A stretch of 64,000 nt of DNA from Paradesertivirga mongoliensis (GTDB lineage: Bacteria; Bacteroidota; Bacteroidia; Sphingobacteriales; Sphingobacteriaceae), in assembly GCF_024436395.1 (NCBI RefSeq), contig NZ_JAFMZO010000002.1, positions 124,001 through 188,000 on the forward strand, given 5' to 3'. Under the pieces are notes generated by a model. It had not been told where the DNA came from. It searched no databases and worked only from the letters and a program-made list of their open reading frames with translations. Every line of letters starts with the position of its first letter. Position 1 is the first letter of the stretch. Shown here one piece after another: positions 34,314 through 43,284 of this stretch. The position numbers were made by a program, and so were the translations under genes.

Positions 34314-36197
34314 ATGCAAGAAAAAGGCAACATATCCATCCACACCGAAAACATCTTCCCCATCATTAAGAAGTTTCTTTATTCTGATCACGAAATTTTC
34401 CTGCGTGAGCTGGTTTCAAATGCGGTTGATGCTACGCAAAAGATTAAGCGACTGTCATCTTTGGGACAGTATCAGGGCGAGCTCGGCGACTTGAAAGTGG
34501 AAGTATCTTTCGACGAAGAAAAGAAAACGCTTACCATTTCTGACAAAGGTTTAGGAATGACCGGCGAAGAAATAAAAAAATACATTAACCAGATTGCGTT
34601 TTCGGGCGCCACGGAATTTGTGGAGAAGTTTAAGGATGCTAAAGACGCCAATGAACTGATAGGAAAGTTCGGTTTGGGTTTCTATTCTGCATTCATGGTG
34701 GCAGATCAGGTAGAGATTCAAACATTGTCGTTCCAGGAAGGTGCCGAACCTGCCCGCTGGATTTGCGACGGAAGTACTGAATTTGAGATTACTGACGGCA
34801 CACGCACAGAACGGGGAACAGATATTATTCTACATATTAACAAAGAATCGGAAGAATTTTTAAGCAAGCATCGCCTGCAGGAAATCCTTGATAAATATTG
34901 CAGGTTTTTACCGGTGCCAATCAAATTCGGCACCAAAACAGAATCTGAGCCGGATGGTGAGGACGAAGAAGGCAAACCAAAATACACATCGGTGGAGGTT
35001 GATAACATCATCAACAATCCTAACCCCATCTGGACAAAAGCACCTGCTGATCTGACCGATCAGGATTATTTAGACTTTTATAAAGAGCTTTATCCTTTCT
35101 CTGAAGATCCGCTTTTCTGGATCCATTTGAATGTTGATTATCCGTTTAACTTAACCGGGGTACTTTACTTCCCTAAAGTGAAGAACGACTTCGATTTTCA
35201 GAAGAATAAGATCAAATTATTCTCCCGCCAGGTATTTATTACTGATGAAGTTAAAGATATTGTTCCCGAATTCCTGATGCTGCTGCACGGCGTGATCGAT
35301 TCTCCGGATATCCCGTTAAACGTTTCGAGAAGCTTCCTTCAGGCAGACAGTAATGTAAAAAAGATCAACAGCTACATTACTAAAAAAGTGGCCGACAAGC
35401 TCGCCGAACTCTTTAAAAAAGATAGAAAATCGTTCGAAGAAAAATGGGGCGACATTGGTGTGTTTGTGAAATATGGAATGATCAGCGAAGAAAAATTCTA
35501 CGACAAAGCGAAAGACTTCGCATTGCTGTCTAACACTAAAAAGGAACATTACACCCTGGAAGAATATAAATCAAAAGTATCTGCTCTTCAAACCGATAAA
35601 GATGGTAACCTGGTGTATCTCTATACTATCGATGCAGCAAAACAAGATGCTTTTATCCAGTCGGCCAATAAAAAAGATTATGATGTTTTGGAGATGAACT
35701 CTCCTATTGACAATCATTTCATCAACCAGCTGGAGCAGAAATTAGAGAAAACATCCTTAAAACGGGTTGACTCGGATGTAGTTGATAAGCTTATTAAAAA
35801 AGACGATACTCCGCCGCATGTTTTGTCGGAAGAGCAAACCACTAAGGTTAAAGATATTTTCGAAAAAGCCATCAACAAGGCTAACATGAAGGTTGAAATT
35901 GAAAGCCTGAATCCGGATGAGCTTCCGGTAAGCGTAACTCAGGACGAGTTTATGCGCCGGATGAAGGATATGGCACAAATGGGCGGTGGAATGAGTTTCT
36001 ATGGAGCTTTGCCGGAAAACTTCAAAGTTGCGGTTAATGGAAACCACGCCCTGGTGAACCGCATTTTACAAACAGAAAATGAGGAAGAGCAGGGCCAGTT
36101 GGCTAAACAGGCTTTTGACCTGGCGCTGTTATCGCAAGGTATGCTTACCGGAGCAGATTTAACGGAGTTTGTGAAGAGAAGTGTGCAATTGATATAA
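34314..36197 (+). CDS. htpG: Chaperone HtpG (Hsp90), 627 aa
   Basis: The start is ATG 34314 (MQEKGNIS), the conserved beginning; the frame is open upstream but without homology. The GHKL ATPase domain shows 'LRELVSNAVDA', 'DKGLGMTGEE' and 'GKFGLGFYSAFMVAD'. The middle domain has 'LKLFSRQVFI'-like sequence ('KIKLFSRQVFITDEV') and 'VSRSFLQAD', and the C-terminal dimer domain follows. The length is normal for Bacteroidetes. It acts in protein folding under stress. Confidence 0.96.
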   Translation: MQEKGNISIHTENIFPIIKKFLYSDHEIFLRELVSNAVDATQKIKRLSSLGQYQGELGDLKVEVSFDEEKKTLTISDKGLGMTGEEIKKYINQIAFSGATEFVEKFKDAKDANELIGKFGLGFYSAFMVADQVEIQTLSFQEGAEPARWICDGSTEFEITDGTRTERGTDIILHINKESEEFLSKHRLQEILDKYCRFLPVPIKFGTKTESEPDGEDEEGKPKYTSVEVDNIINNPNPIWTKAPADLTDQDYLDFYKELYPFSEDPLFWIHLNVDYPFNLTGVLYFPKVKNDFDFQKNKIKLFSRQVFITDEVKDIVPEFLMLLHGVIDSPDIPLNVSRSFLQADSNVKKINSYITKKVADKLAELFKKDRKSFEEKWGDIGVFVKYGMISEEKFYDKAKDFALLSNTKKEHYTLEEYKSKVSALQTDKDGNLVYLYTIDAAKQDAFIQSANKKDYDVLEMNSPIDNHFINQLEQKLEKTSLKRVDSDVVDKLIKKDDTPPHVLSEEQTTKVKDIFEKAINKANMKVEIESLNPDELPVSVTQDEFMRRMKDMAQMGGGMSFYGALPENFKVAVNGNHALVNRILQTENEEEQGQLAKQAFDLALLSQGMLTGADLTEFVKRSVQLI

Positions 36198-36212
36198 GAA
36201 GCAATTAAATAC

Positions 36213-36247
36213 AAAAAGGCCTCGCTAGTTGTAGCGAGGCCTTTTTT
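36213..36247 (+). terminator. Strong terminator after htpG
   Basis: A perfect stem AAAAAGGCCTCGCTA / TAGCGAGGCCTTTTT with loop GTTG and a T-run. Confidence 0.93.
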
Positions 36248-36272
36248 GCTTATAAAAATGAACAAAATTTGC

Positions 36273-36818
36273 CTACATAATCACCCCGCAACCAATCCGG
36301 GCTCCGGCGTTACCTGTGGGCTGAGTTGTAAAATCGTCCGCTTTCTCATGAACCATGATCGCTTTCCCCTTTACATCATTACTAGCTCCGGTTCCAACAG
36401 ACCATAGATTGGTTTCCAGTTCCATGCTGCCTTTACCATTTGCGTCGAGCTCTACATTCCCTATATCTCCCAAATGGAACTGGCCCTGCCCCCATTTTCC
36501 GTGGTTAGCTTTTGTTGGATTCCAATGGCCATGAGCATCATTGCCCTCGTTACCGCAATCGCCGTGCTCATGTATATGAACTGCAACTGTTTTTCCAGCC
36601 ATTGACGGAAAATTTAATTCAAGCTCCATCTCTACTTCGTCTGATTCCTGAACAAAACTGATCGTTCCGCTACCAGGATTGGTTGATTTGGTAGCAGCAA
36701 TAGCTGCTTTGGCTTGCTTATTAGTGCCACGCATGCTGCTGCATGAGTAGATCGATACTGCAAATACAAGGGTAACTGCCAACAGCCCGCCCTTAAGGTG
36801 TGATGCATTCAAATTCAT
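36273..36818 (-). CDS. sodC: Cu/Zn superoxide dismutase, lipoprotein, 181 aa
   Basis: A signal peptide ends in a lipobox-like 'VSIYSC' (Cys26), followed by a flexible linker and the SOD fold. Metal ligands are seen in 'HIHEHGDC', 'HGHWNPT', 'HGKWGQGQFHLGD' and 'MVHEKADDF', with the second disulfide Cys in 'RIGCGVI'. It removes superoxide in the periplasm or at the outer membrane. It stands alone and converges on htpG. Confidence 0.93.
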   Translation of the reverse strand: MNLNASHLKGGLLAVTLVFAVSIYSCSSMRGTNKQAKAAIAATKSTNPGSGTISFVQESDEVEMELELNFPSMAGKTVAVHIHEHGDCGNEGNDAHGHWNPTKANHGKWGQGQFHLGDIGNVELDANGKGSMELETNLWSVGTGASNDVKGKAIMVHEKADDFTTQPTGNAGARIGCGVIM

Positions 36819-36876
36819 AATTTAAGATTTTGATTAATAACAGCTAAAATAGAATATTGTTAATCGGAATAAAAAT

Positions 36877-37287
36877 CTATTGGGTAGTTCGCTTGAGCGG
36901 ATATTTATTCTGGTTGTTAAAGGTGCGCATTATAAAAACGTTGAGGTTAGATCGGCCCTTCGAATATTCCTGAGCTTTTTCCCGTGCTTCAACTATGGCA
37001 TCGGCTGGGTTAGCCTTTCCCACACTATAAAAATACTTAGGATTCTCACCCTCGGGATTTGCGACACAAAAGATAGCCCCGTGACCTGAAGTATCTGTTT
37101 CCAGGAGGCTAATCCATTTTCCTTCCTTTTCCGAAACCTGTTTTAAAATCTTAGTTCCGCCATCTTCTACATTGAAGACCTGCACAATATCGGCTTTATC
37201 TTCCCGGGCAAAAATATATACCTGAGCCGATGCTTTGCTTACACTGAAAACGGATAAAACTGCTATTAAGAGAAAAAAAGGCTTCAT
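36877..37287 (-). CDS. Secreted protein of unknown function, 136 aa
   Basis: A signal peptide (about 1-21, cleaved after 'SKASA') precedes a soluble, mixed-charge domain ('DTSGHGAIFCVANPEGE'). No family is recognised. It is upstream of sodC on the same strand with a gap of about 58 bases, so they could be co-transcribed. Confidence 0.65.
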   Translation of the reverse strand: MKPFFLLIAVLSVFSVSKASAQVYIFAREDKADIVQVFNVEDGGTKILKQVSEKEGKWISLLETDTSGHGAIFCVANPEGENPKYFYSVGKANPADAIVEAREKAQEYSKGRSNLNVFIMRTFNNQNKYPLKRTTQ

Positions 37288-37372
37288 AACTTGTTAATCA
37301 GGCTGTTTACAAGGAAACTAAAAATAAGTAAAAGTTTTTCAATATAAGAAAATCTTAATCAAATCTTTTCTT

Positions 37373-39283
37373 TTACCAGAGCGTATTTGTAAACTCAAGC
37401 TTGATTTTAGCCTGAAAATTTTCGATCGTTTTGAAAATCTCTATTAACGTCACCTGCTCGATTTTAGTGATCTTATCAAGATTAATGTAGTTATCCGGCT
37501 GTCGCTTGTCGTGAATAATCTGGCTGGCCTGACTCTTCAAACGCATTCCCATTAAAAAATAATACGATTGGGACAGCTCGTGAAAGGCAGTTTCAGAAAA
37601 CACGCCGAGCTCTTTCAGAGCTTTCAGCCGTTCGCCGGTATTAACTTTGAATATACGTTCTTTCAATGCGTAAACCCGCACCAGATCCACTATGGGAGTC
37701 ATGGCTGTTTTCATATCAAAAACCTCAAGGCTACCAATGGTTTGCGTGCGGATATTTCTAAAGAAGGTTAAAGGTGGTTCGTACTGAAGAGCATTTTTAG
37801 TGAGCAGGTAAAAAAGCGTTCCTAGTGGCCTTTGCAGTTCAGAATCAAGAAACTTGTGAAGTTCATTCATGATGGATTCTTCTCCGTAAATGTATCTGCA
37901 GTCGAAGAAAGTTGAAAAGTTCACCGCAGTTTCCGGCACCGATTCGGCAATCCAGCTGGCATAGTTGCGTTTCCAATGCGACAAAGAATGTGTCCATTTA
38001 GGGTTTTTAGCCATAAGCTCACCCGTGCAGAAACTAAAGCCGACATAATCCAAACGTCCCGAAACTATCCCGGCAAACTTTAGAAAGTATTCGCGCACCA
38101 GCTCGCGCTGCTCGTTCGCCTTGTCTTCGTAAATAATCGCGTTATCCTGATCGGTTTTTAATGTTTGCTCTTTTCGCCCCTCGCTTCCCAGTACCATAAA
38201 CACAAATTTTGCAGGCGGAGGTCCCAGCTCGTCAATTGTATTCTCAATCACCTTCACAGCAATAGTGTCTGCAATGGTGGTTATCATCTGGTTCACAATT
38301 TCAGAATTAACCCCTCTGCCAATAAGTTGCGAAACTATTATAGGTACGGTTTCCCACTTCTTTTTTAGCTCATCAACTGATAAAGCCTGTTTTACCGACT
38401 GGATAAAAACCAGCGGAGATTGAGCCAGTTCACTCAATAACTTATTCCGGCTGATGGAGCCGATGAATTCGCCCTGGTTCTCTATCAGCAAGTAGCGTGT
38501 TTTAGTTTGAAACATCATCAAAACCGCCTCATACACATACGCTTGCGGACTTATAGTAACAATAGGATTGTCCATCACCTCTATGACGGGAATATCCGCA
38601 CTGGCGCGGTTGGCAATTACTTTATCGCGAAGAGTTATGTCGGTAACGTAACCGATTATCTTCCCCGAATCATCCTTTACAAACAAGCAGCTAATTTTGC
38701 TTTCGGCCATTTTCTGAGCCACCTGATATACCGGAGTTGATGAAACACAGGCAACCACATCGCGCAGTTCGAGTGTTTCGACCTTACGCGAATAAAACTG
38801 GTCTGATGCGATGAAACTCTCTTCAAAAGAGGTTGGGCGCTTAAAAAAATGTGCGAAGTCATCTTCAAGCAATCTCTTGCCGAACTCGCCCGTAAAATAT
38901 TTAAAAAAGTCGTCGTAGGCCTTGCAAAGAGCCCTGAAATCTTTTCTGGGCAAAAAGTAAACAACTGTTCCTTTCTTAACTATTACTGTTTTTAACGATC
39001 GTTTTCTATTGAGAAGAACTGAGATGCCTCCGAAACAATACCCCCCCTGGTGTTTTTCCAGCGAGCGCTTATTTTGCGAACTATCATAAAAAAAAGATTC
39101 GTATTCGCCCTTTACGATCAGGTCGACACCTTTCATTTTGGTAACTTCCTGCTGGTAGATAATGCCTTCCTTCTTGTATCTAACCAACTCTAAAAGGTCG
39201 GCTACGCCACTCAGCACATCGTCTGGCAACAAGTTAAATGGCTTTACGGTCTTTAAAAACTCAATGCGTTCGTTTCTTTCCAT
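37373..39283 (-). CDS. cNMP-binding / CBS pair / DUF294 nucleotidyltransferase-like protein, 636 aa
   Basis: The start is placed at ATG 39283 (MERNERIEF). Domains in order: cyclic-nucleotide-binding fold (about 10-135), two CBS domains (about 170-295), a DUF294 nucleotidyltransferase-like domain with 'VLGSEGRKEQTLKTDQDNAI' near 365, and a DUF294 C-terminal helical domain. The DxD-like 'TDQDN' is the expected metal site. Proteins of this layout are thought to be signal-controlled nucleotidyltransferases with unknown substrates. It overlaps the exonuclease gene by 31 bases and is downstream of it, matching a recurrent pairing of these families. Confidence 0.87.
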   Translation of the reverse strand: MERNERIEFLKTVKPFNLLPDDVLSGVADLLELVRYKKEGIIYQQEVTKMKGVDLIVKGEYESFFYDSSQNKRSLEKHQGGYCFGGISVLLNRKRSLKTVIVKKGTVVYFLPRKDFRALCKAYDDFFKYFTGEFGKRLLEDDFAHFFKRPTSFEESFIASDQFYSRKVETLELRDVVACVSSTPVYQVAQKMAESKISCLFVKDDSGKIIGYVTDITLRDKVIANRASADIPVIEVMDNPIVTISPQAYVYEAVLMMFQTKTRYLLIENQGEFIGSISRNKLLSELAQSPLVFIQSVKQALSVDELKKKWETVPIIVSQLIGRGVNSEIVNQMITTIADTIAVKVIENTIDELGPPPAKFVFMVLGSEGRKEQTLKTDQDNAIIYEDKANEQRELVREYFLKFAGIVSGRLDYVGFSFCTGELMAKNPKWTHSLSHWKRNYASWIAESVPETAVNFSTFFDCRYIYGEESIMNELHKFLDSELQRPLGTLFYLLTKNALQYEPPLTFFRNIRTQTIGSLEVFDMKTAMTPIVDLVRVYALKERIFKVNTGERLKALKELGVFSETAFHELSQSYYFLMGMRLKSQASQIIHDKRQPDNYINLDKITKIEQVTLIEIFKTIENFQAKIKLEFTNTLW

Positions 39284-39969
39284 AGCGTTATCAGCAATAC
39301 TAAGAATAAAGTTATGAAAACAGACATTATCCATGGGAATGTTTGATCTGTTGTTTGGTTCTTAGCTCTTATTTGCTGAATTTCTATCTTTTCGTCATTG
39401 ATATCGCCGCGCTTCAGAAGTTCGAAAAAACACTCGGCTGTCGCTTTAGCATCGACAAGTGCATCGTGAGGATTTTCCAGTTTGGTATTGAACAGGGTGG
39501 TATAAAGTTCGGAAAGGCGCAGGTAACTAACAGAAGGATCACGCGTATATACTGAACTGGCCAGCATAGTACAGCATTGAGGTAAACTATCTAAAGGGTT
39601 AGATAACCCGCATCTAAAGAAGTCTGCAGAAGTTACATGAAAGTCGAACTCCATAAAATGGCCTATAACCATTGGCTGATATTGCATCAAATCTTCACTA
39701 AAAAGCTCAAGAACCGACGCTCTCTCCTCTCCGTGGGTATCCAGATAGTCGCGGGTTATTCCATGAACTTTTACAGCTGATGGATTCAATTCAACGTCCC
39801 TGTTTTTGATAAAATGATTTTCGGATTTTACCAGACTGCCGTCATTTTTAAAAACAAGCCATGAGATCTGTACCGCCGATGGCCAGTTTGACGAATCAGA
39901 ATACGGAAGGTTCCATTTCCTGGGCAAGCCCGTGGCTTCTGTATCCAGAAACAAAAGATAATCTCTCAA
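39253..39969 (-). CDS. DEDDh 3'-5' exonuclease with C-terminal membrane anchor, 238 aa
   Basis: The DnaQ-like exonuclease motifs are present: Exo I 'LFLDTEATGLP', Exo II 'GHFMEFDFHV' and Exo III 'NPHDALVDAKATAE' with the catalytic His and Asp. After residue 200 comes a single hydrophobic helix ('IMSVFITLFLVLLITLW'), which would tether the nuclease to the membrane with the catalytic part in the cytosol. The anchor is unusual for this family. The promoter at 40008-40036 serves this gene and the overlapping DUF294 gene. Confidence 0.87.
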   Translation of the reverse strand: MRDYLLFLDTEATGLPRKWNLPYSDSSNWPSAVQISWLVFKNDGSLVKSENHFIKNRDVELNPSAVKVHGITRDYLDTHGEERASVLELFSEDLMQYQPMVIGHFMEFDFHVTSADFFRCGLSNPLDSLPQCCTMLASSVYTRDPSVSYLRLSELYTTLFNTKLENPHDALVDAKATAECFFELLKRGDINDEKIEIQQIRAKNQTTDQTFPWIMSVFITLFLVLLITLWKETNALSF

Positions 39970-40007
39970 TCGATTTTAATTGTAGGCTATAACTGCAAAT
40001 AACGGTA

Positions 40008-40036
40008 CAAATATATAATTATGGCACCGTAATCAA
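40008..40036 (-). promoter_or_regulatory. Promoter of the exonuclease-DUF294 operon
   Basis: On the minus strand, TTG (40034-40036), an 18-base spacer and TATATTTG (40008-40015), about 38 bases before the ATG. Confidence 0.65.
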
Positions 40037-40047
40037 GGCAACAGAGA

Positions 40048-40236
40048 TCAGGATAAATAAGATTTCATCACTAATTCATGGGCCTCGCTGGTAAAATAAA
40101 TAATCGGCTCTTCTTCGGTGTGCGAGGCTTCCATAATTATTTTCGTCCCAAACTCGTAAGGTTCGACGGCAATTATCCGCTTTTTTTCAAAACGAGTGGG
40201 CTTACCGTCTATCATAACCATAAAAAAGTCGCTCAT
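40048..40236 (-). CDS. Small hypothetical protein, 62 aa
   Basis: A short, probably beta-rich protein ('FFMVMIDGKPTRFEKKRII') without signal or membrane segment. It is placed just upstream of the exonuclease promoter. The frame is plausible for Bacteroidetes, but evidence is limited to composition and position. Confidence 0.45.
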   Translation of the reverse strand: MSDFFMVMIDGKPTRFEKKRIIAVEPYEFGTKIIMEASHTEEEPIIYFTSEAHELVMKSYLS

Positions 40237-40332
40237 ATTATCTTAACTTCTTTCCATAAATTATGTTTAGGATTATTTAATGCAAACCAGCGGTGTGGCA
40301 CTATTTTTTCTGTCATTAAACAAAAATCTGTT

Positions 40333-40548
40333 ATGAAAACCACGGATAACGAGCAATACAGCACTCCTAAAAATAAGTCTAAGCGCAAAAATGCCCCCCG
40401 GCAACCAGGAAGCGACCGGGAAGAGGAAATCAGGCAGGGTGCGACCGAAGCTGATCAATTGATAAAACAAAAGCCCGAGAAAGAGGATATTAAAACGCCC
40501 AGGCAACTAGGTAAGGCTCCTAAAGATAAAATAAGCAAAGGCGAGTAG
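40333..40548 (+). CDS. Small hydrophilic, Lys/Glu-rich protein, 71 aa
   Basis: The start is taken at ATG 40333; the longer upstream frame crosses a divergent gene and has a different composition. The product is almost entirely charged and probably unfolded ('KNKSKRKNAPRQPGSDREEE'). It converges on the sulfoxide reductase gene with three bases between. Function unknown; small proteins of this type are often stress-related. Confidence 0.5.
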   Translation: MKTTDNEQYSTPKNKSKRKNAPRQPGSDREEEIRQGATEADQLIKQKPEKEDIKTPRQLGKAPKDKISKGE

Positions 40549-40551
40549 TGA

Positions 40552-41043
40552 CTATTCGGGGAAGAGATTTTTATTTAGCAGCAAATTAGAAATTTCTTCC
40601 AGGTAACGCTTATCTGTGTCGTCAAATTGATTCAGTAGGTCGCTATCAACATCCAGTACAGCAACTACTTTTTCATTTTCAATCAAAGGAATTACGATTT
40701 CTGATCTGGATAGAGAGCTACAGGCTATGTGTCCTGGAAAACGCTCTACATCGGGGACAATGATTGTGTTTTTTTCTTCCCATGAACATCCACAAACACC
40801 TTTGCCAAAAGCTATCCGGGTGCAAGCTACCGGCCCCTGAAACGGCCCTAATACCAGTTCGTTGTTCTTCACCCGATAGAAACCGACCCAAAGAAAGTTA
40901 AACTGTACTTTCAACGCGGCGCATATGTTGGCCATATTGGCGATCAGATCAGTTTCGCCTTCTACTAATGCTGCGATCGGCGGCAATAAAGATTGATATT
41001 GCTCCTCCTTATTACCCGATATAATTCTCAAATCTTCAGCCAT
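40552..41043 (-). CDS. msrC: Free methionine-(R)-sulfoxide reductase (GAF type), 163 aa
   Basis: A single GAF domain with the fRMsr pattern: 'WVGFYRVKNNELVLGPFQG', 'VACTRIAFGKGVCG' holding two of the catalytic Cys, and 'IACSSLSRSEIVIPL' with the third. It reduces free methionine R-sulfoxide with thioredoxin. The start is ATG 41043, because the TTG six bases upstream lies within the -7 box TACCTTTG (41047-41054). Confidence 0.92.
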   Translation of the reverse strand: MAEDLRIISGNKEEQYQSLLPPIAALVEGETDLIANMANICAALKVQFNFLWVGFYRVKNNELVLGPFQGPVACTRIAFGKGVCGCSWEEKNTIIVPDVERFPGHIACSSLSRSEIVIPLIENEKVVAVLDVDSDLLNQFDDTDKRYLEEISNLLLNKNLFPE

Positions 41044-41046
41044 ATA

Positions 41047-41054
41047 CAAAGGTA
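41047..41054 (-). promoter_or_regulatory. TACCTTTG -7 box three bases before the msrC ATG
   Basis: Exact TAnnTTTG on the minus strand. The start site would fall inside or next to the ATG, indicating a leaderless mRNA. Confidence 0.55.
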
Positions 41055-41163
41055 CTGCTCATAAAAGAAATTTGATTTTACCTAAAACCTTTTTTAACAT
41101 TTGATCGTCATAATTATATAGCGATTTCGTAAATTGCTATAACACACACAAACACACACAGTA

Positions 41164-41682
41164 ATGAAAAAGTTTTTATTGACGCTGGCCCTCATTGCAG
41201 CATTGGGCGCCAGTTCTGCTTACGCAGATCGAAACGATCGGATTGTTCGGCGTTACGATGAAAGAAATGTTTATCAGGATTCGCGGGGGCCTTATCATTG
41301 GCAAGTGATTGAACGGGAAGTTTGGGTTCCCACACGCCGTGTTGGTTCAGTTTTAGGAAGCCGGGTAATTCCGGGACATTACACTATACGTACCGAGCGA
41401 ATCAAGGTGTACCATAATACCGGCCGCTACAGCAGAAATAATCCGTATTACGACCGGGACAACCGCTACAGCAAAGGCAGAAAGCAACACCCTCACGGAA
41501 TGCCCCCGGGCCAGCGAAAAAAATACGAGGAGCGCTACGGTGATCGCAGAAATCGCGATTACGACAGAGACAGGGATTACCGCAGAGACAGAGAATACGA
41601 CGACCGCGATCGTGAATACGAAAACAGGCGCAGTATTCCCGGTCAGATCCTCGAGGAAATAAGACGGACCCGCGGATACTAA
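41164..41682 (+). CDS. Secreted Arg/Tyr/Asp-rich protein, 172 aa
   Basis: A signal peptide (about 1-21, 'ASSAYA') is followed by a short folded part (about 35-90, 'WQVIEREVWVPTRRVG') and a long low-complexity tail rich in Arg, Asp and Tyr. The tail may be disordered or bind polyanions. The gene is preceded by a CA-rich stretch (41142-41160). No family function known. Confidence 0.7.
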   Translation: MKKFLLTLALIAALGASSAYADRNDRIVRRYDERNVYQDSRGPYHWQVIEREVWVPTRRVGSVLGSRVIPGHYTIRTERIKVYHNTGRYSRNNPYYDRDNRYSKGRKQHPHGMPPGQRKKYEERYGDRRNRDYDRDRDYRRDREYDDRDREYENRRSIPGQILEEIRRTRGY

Positions 41683-42492
41683 TTAAGAGCCTTTAACTTT
41701 TACTCTTTTCGCCTTCCGGATGCCTTTATCCGGAAGGCTTTTTATTTCGGGATAGTTCTCACCATAGAACTTTTGACACAACGAACAATAAAATGTCCGG
41801 CGCTTACTTTTACCAAGGTGATGTTTGGCAAAAGGGACATTATCTCGCGGACAGATCCGTTTGGTGTGGGCAAGCCAGTGCTTTTTAAGTACATACTCCT
41901 TCTTCCACCTTAAAAAATCGTAACTATAATTTACTGCTTCAGCAACGAGTTCCTTTAACACTTCATCGGGCAGATCAGCAATAATGTTAAGGGGATGCAG
42001 CTTTATCCGAAACAACACTTCATTTTTTATGATATTTCCGACACCTGCAAATACATTCTGATCAAGCAAAGCATCACAAACCAAAGTTTCTGGTTGAGAC
42101 CGGAGCTTGCTGATGGCCTTTTCCCCATCCCATAACTCACTCATAACATCGGCAGACCAATCGTAAACCTCGTCCAAAGACCCTTCAATCAATTGAACTG
42201 AACAGGCGTAGAAATTGAGTTCGCCATCATCAAATTTCAGCGACAAGCGTGCCTGGCTGGCTTTCGATTCATTTATCCGGTAGGTACCAAAAAGCATAAA
42301 ATGAATCCTTATACTGAATGTTTCGAAACAAATTAGAAAGTGCTTACCCCAGCTTTTAAAATCAATTACTCTTTGGTTTGAAAACATTTCCGGGTTAATC
42401 ACCTTGCTATTACCTTCTGCACTTAGCACAGATTTTCCTTTAAAGGATTGGACAGCTTCTTTCAATATAACAATGGATGGGCCTTCTGGCAT
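41683..42492 (-). CDS. Fpg/Nei-family DNA glycosylase, 269 aa
   Basis: It starts with MPEGP, where the Pro amine is the nucleophile and Glu the acid, and contains 'DQNVFAGVGNIIKNEVLF' of the helix-two-turn-helix. It repairs oxidised bases. In the C-terminal zinc finger the usual C-x2-C is here 'CPRD', so one Cys ligand is replaced by Asp; the second pair 'CSLCQ' is intact. Zinc binding may be weak or use a nearby His ('AKHHLGK'). It resembles endonuclease VIII more than MutM. Confidence 0.87.
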   Translation of the reverse strand: MPEGPSIVILKEAVQSFKGKSVLSAEGNSKVINPEMFSNQRVIDFKSWGKHFLICFETFSIRIHFMLFGTYRINESKASQARLSLKFDDGELNFYACSVQLIEGSLDEVYDWSADVMSELWDGEKAISKLRSQPETLVCDALLDQNVFAGVGNIIKNEVLFRIKLHPLNIIADLPDEVLKELVAEAVNYSYDFLRWKKEYVLKKHWLAHTKRICPRDNVPFAKHHLGKSKRRTFYCSLCQKFYGENYPEIKSLPDKGIRKAKRVKVKGS

Positions 42493-42581
42493 ATGCTTTT
42501 AAACAGTTGTTGCAAATGTTAGTCCAAACAATGCTATTTATTGCTGGAATTTTACTACAGACACGGGTAGCCACGCAGGAA

Positions 42582-42693
42582 GTGGATCTGGAAAGTTTGG
42601 TTCCATTGCTTGTTGGATCGATAAAAGAGCAACACAGAAATCGAAGCCCTGAAAGCCGAGATGCAAAGTTTGAAGCAGCAGATGAAGAAATAA
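42582..42693 (+). pseudogene. Decayed 3' end of an S74-type tail-fibre-domain protein
   Basis: One frame reads 'EVDLESLVPLLVGSIKEQH', and after a one-base shift the next reads 'EIEALKAEMQSLKQQMKK' and stops at 42693. This is the usual end of proteins with an S74 intramolecular chaperone domain ('LVPVL...IKEQQ..IE.LK'). The rest of the gene is gone. Its terminator hairpin remains just downstream. Confidence 0.6.
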
Positions 42694-42710
42694 GCTTTCT
42701 TGCCTTCAGT

Positions 42711-42758
42711 CAGGATGTCTCCTATTGTTGAAATAACATAAGGAGACGTCCTGCTTTA
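42711..42758. terminator. Terminator hairpin left after the decayed gene
   Basis: CAGGATGTCTCCT and AGGAGACGTCCTG form a 13-bp stem (one G-U) followed by CTTTAAT. It also lies at the end of the convergent gene at 42762. Confidence 0.65.
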
Positions 42759-42761
42759 ATA

Positions 42762-43142
42762 TTACTCGTTGTAAAAATCCTGCAACGAGCCGAAATAACT
42801 TGAGTTCCAGCCCTCCACAATATCTTCATAATCCTCGTCGGGGATGTTGGTATGTTTCAATTCTACCGAGGTACCCTCTTTCACCGGGTGCAGTTTCATG
42901 GTTACAATAGAGGGCTCTTCCTGATCACCAAAATACCATTGCTGAACTATTTTTTTCCCGTATTCAAACTCCAGGTTTTTACCAACAATGCTTCCCTCCC
43001 ACAGAGAAAATTCTGAACCAGGTTCTGCAGACATCTCGGCTTCTTCGCCGCTCCACAAGTAAATAGTCGCCGGCACGGTTAATGCCAAATAAACTTCTTC
43101 GGGAGACGCAGGAAGGCTATAATATTTTTTAAAATCTTTCAT
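42762..43142 (-). CDS. START/SRPBCC (AHSA1-like) domain protein, 126 aa
   Basis: The single-domain SRPBCC fold is suggested by 'YYSLPASPEEVYLALTVPAT' at the N-terminus, 'IVQQWYFGDQEEPSIVTMKL' in the middle and a long C-terminal helix. These proteins bind small hydrophobic molecules or co-chaperone partners. A TAATTTTG box at 43168-43175 is suitably placed. Confidence 0.8.
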   Translation of the reverse strand: MKDFKKYYSLPASPEEVYLALTVPATIYLWSGEEAEMSAEPGSEFSLWEGSIVGKNLEFEYGKKIVQQWYFGDQEEPSIVTMKLHPVKEGTSVELKHTNIPDEDYEDIVEGWNSSYFGSLQDFYNE

Positions 43143-43167
43143 TTCAAATTTCGCTAAGCAATCTGGC

Positions 43168-43175
43168 CAAAATTA
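43168..43175 (-). promoter_or_regulatory. TAATTTTG -7 box for the SRPBCC gene
   Basis: Exact TAnnTTTG on the minus strand, 25 bases before the ATG. Confidence 0.45.
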
Positions 43176-43284
43176 CTGATTCCAATTAGTATTGCGCACA
43201 ATATCTTAGTTAAGTCAGCCAATCGTAAACTATTAGGATAACCAAACCTAAGTTGAATTTACAGGTTTAAAGAAAAAAAGCGAC

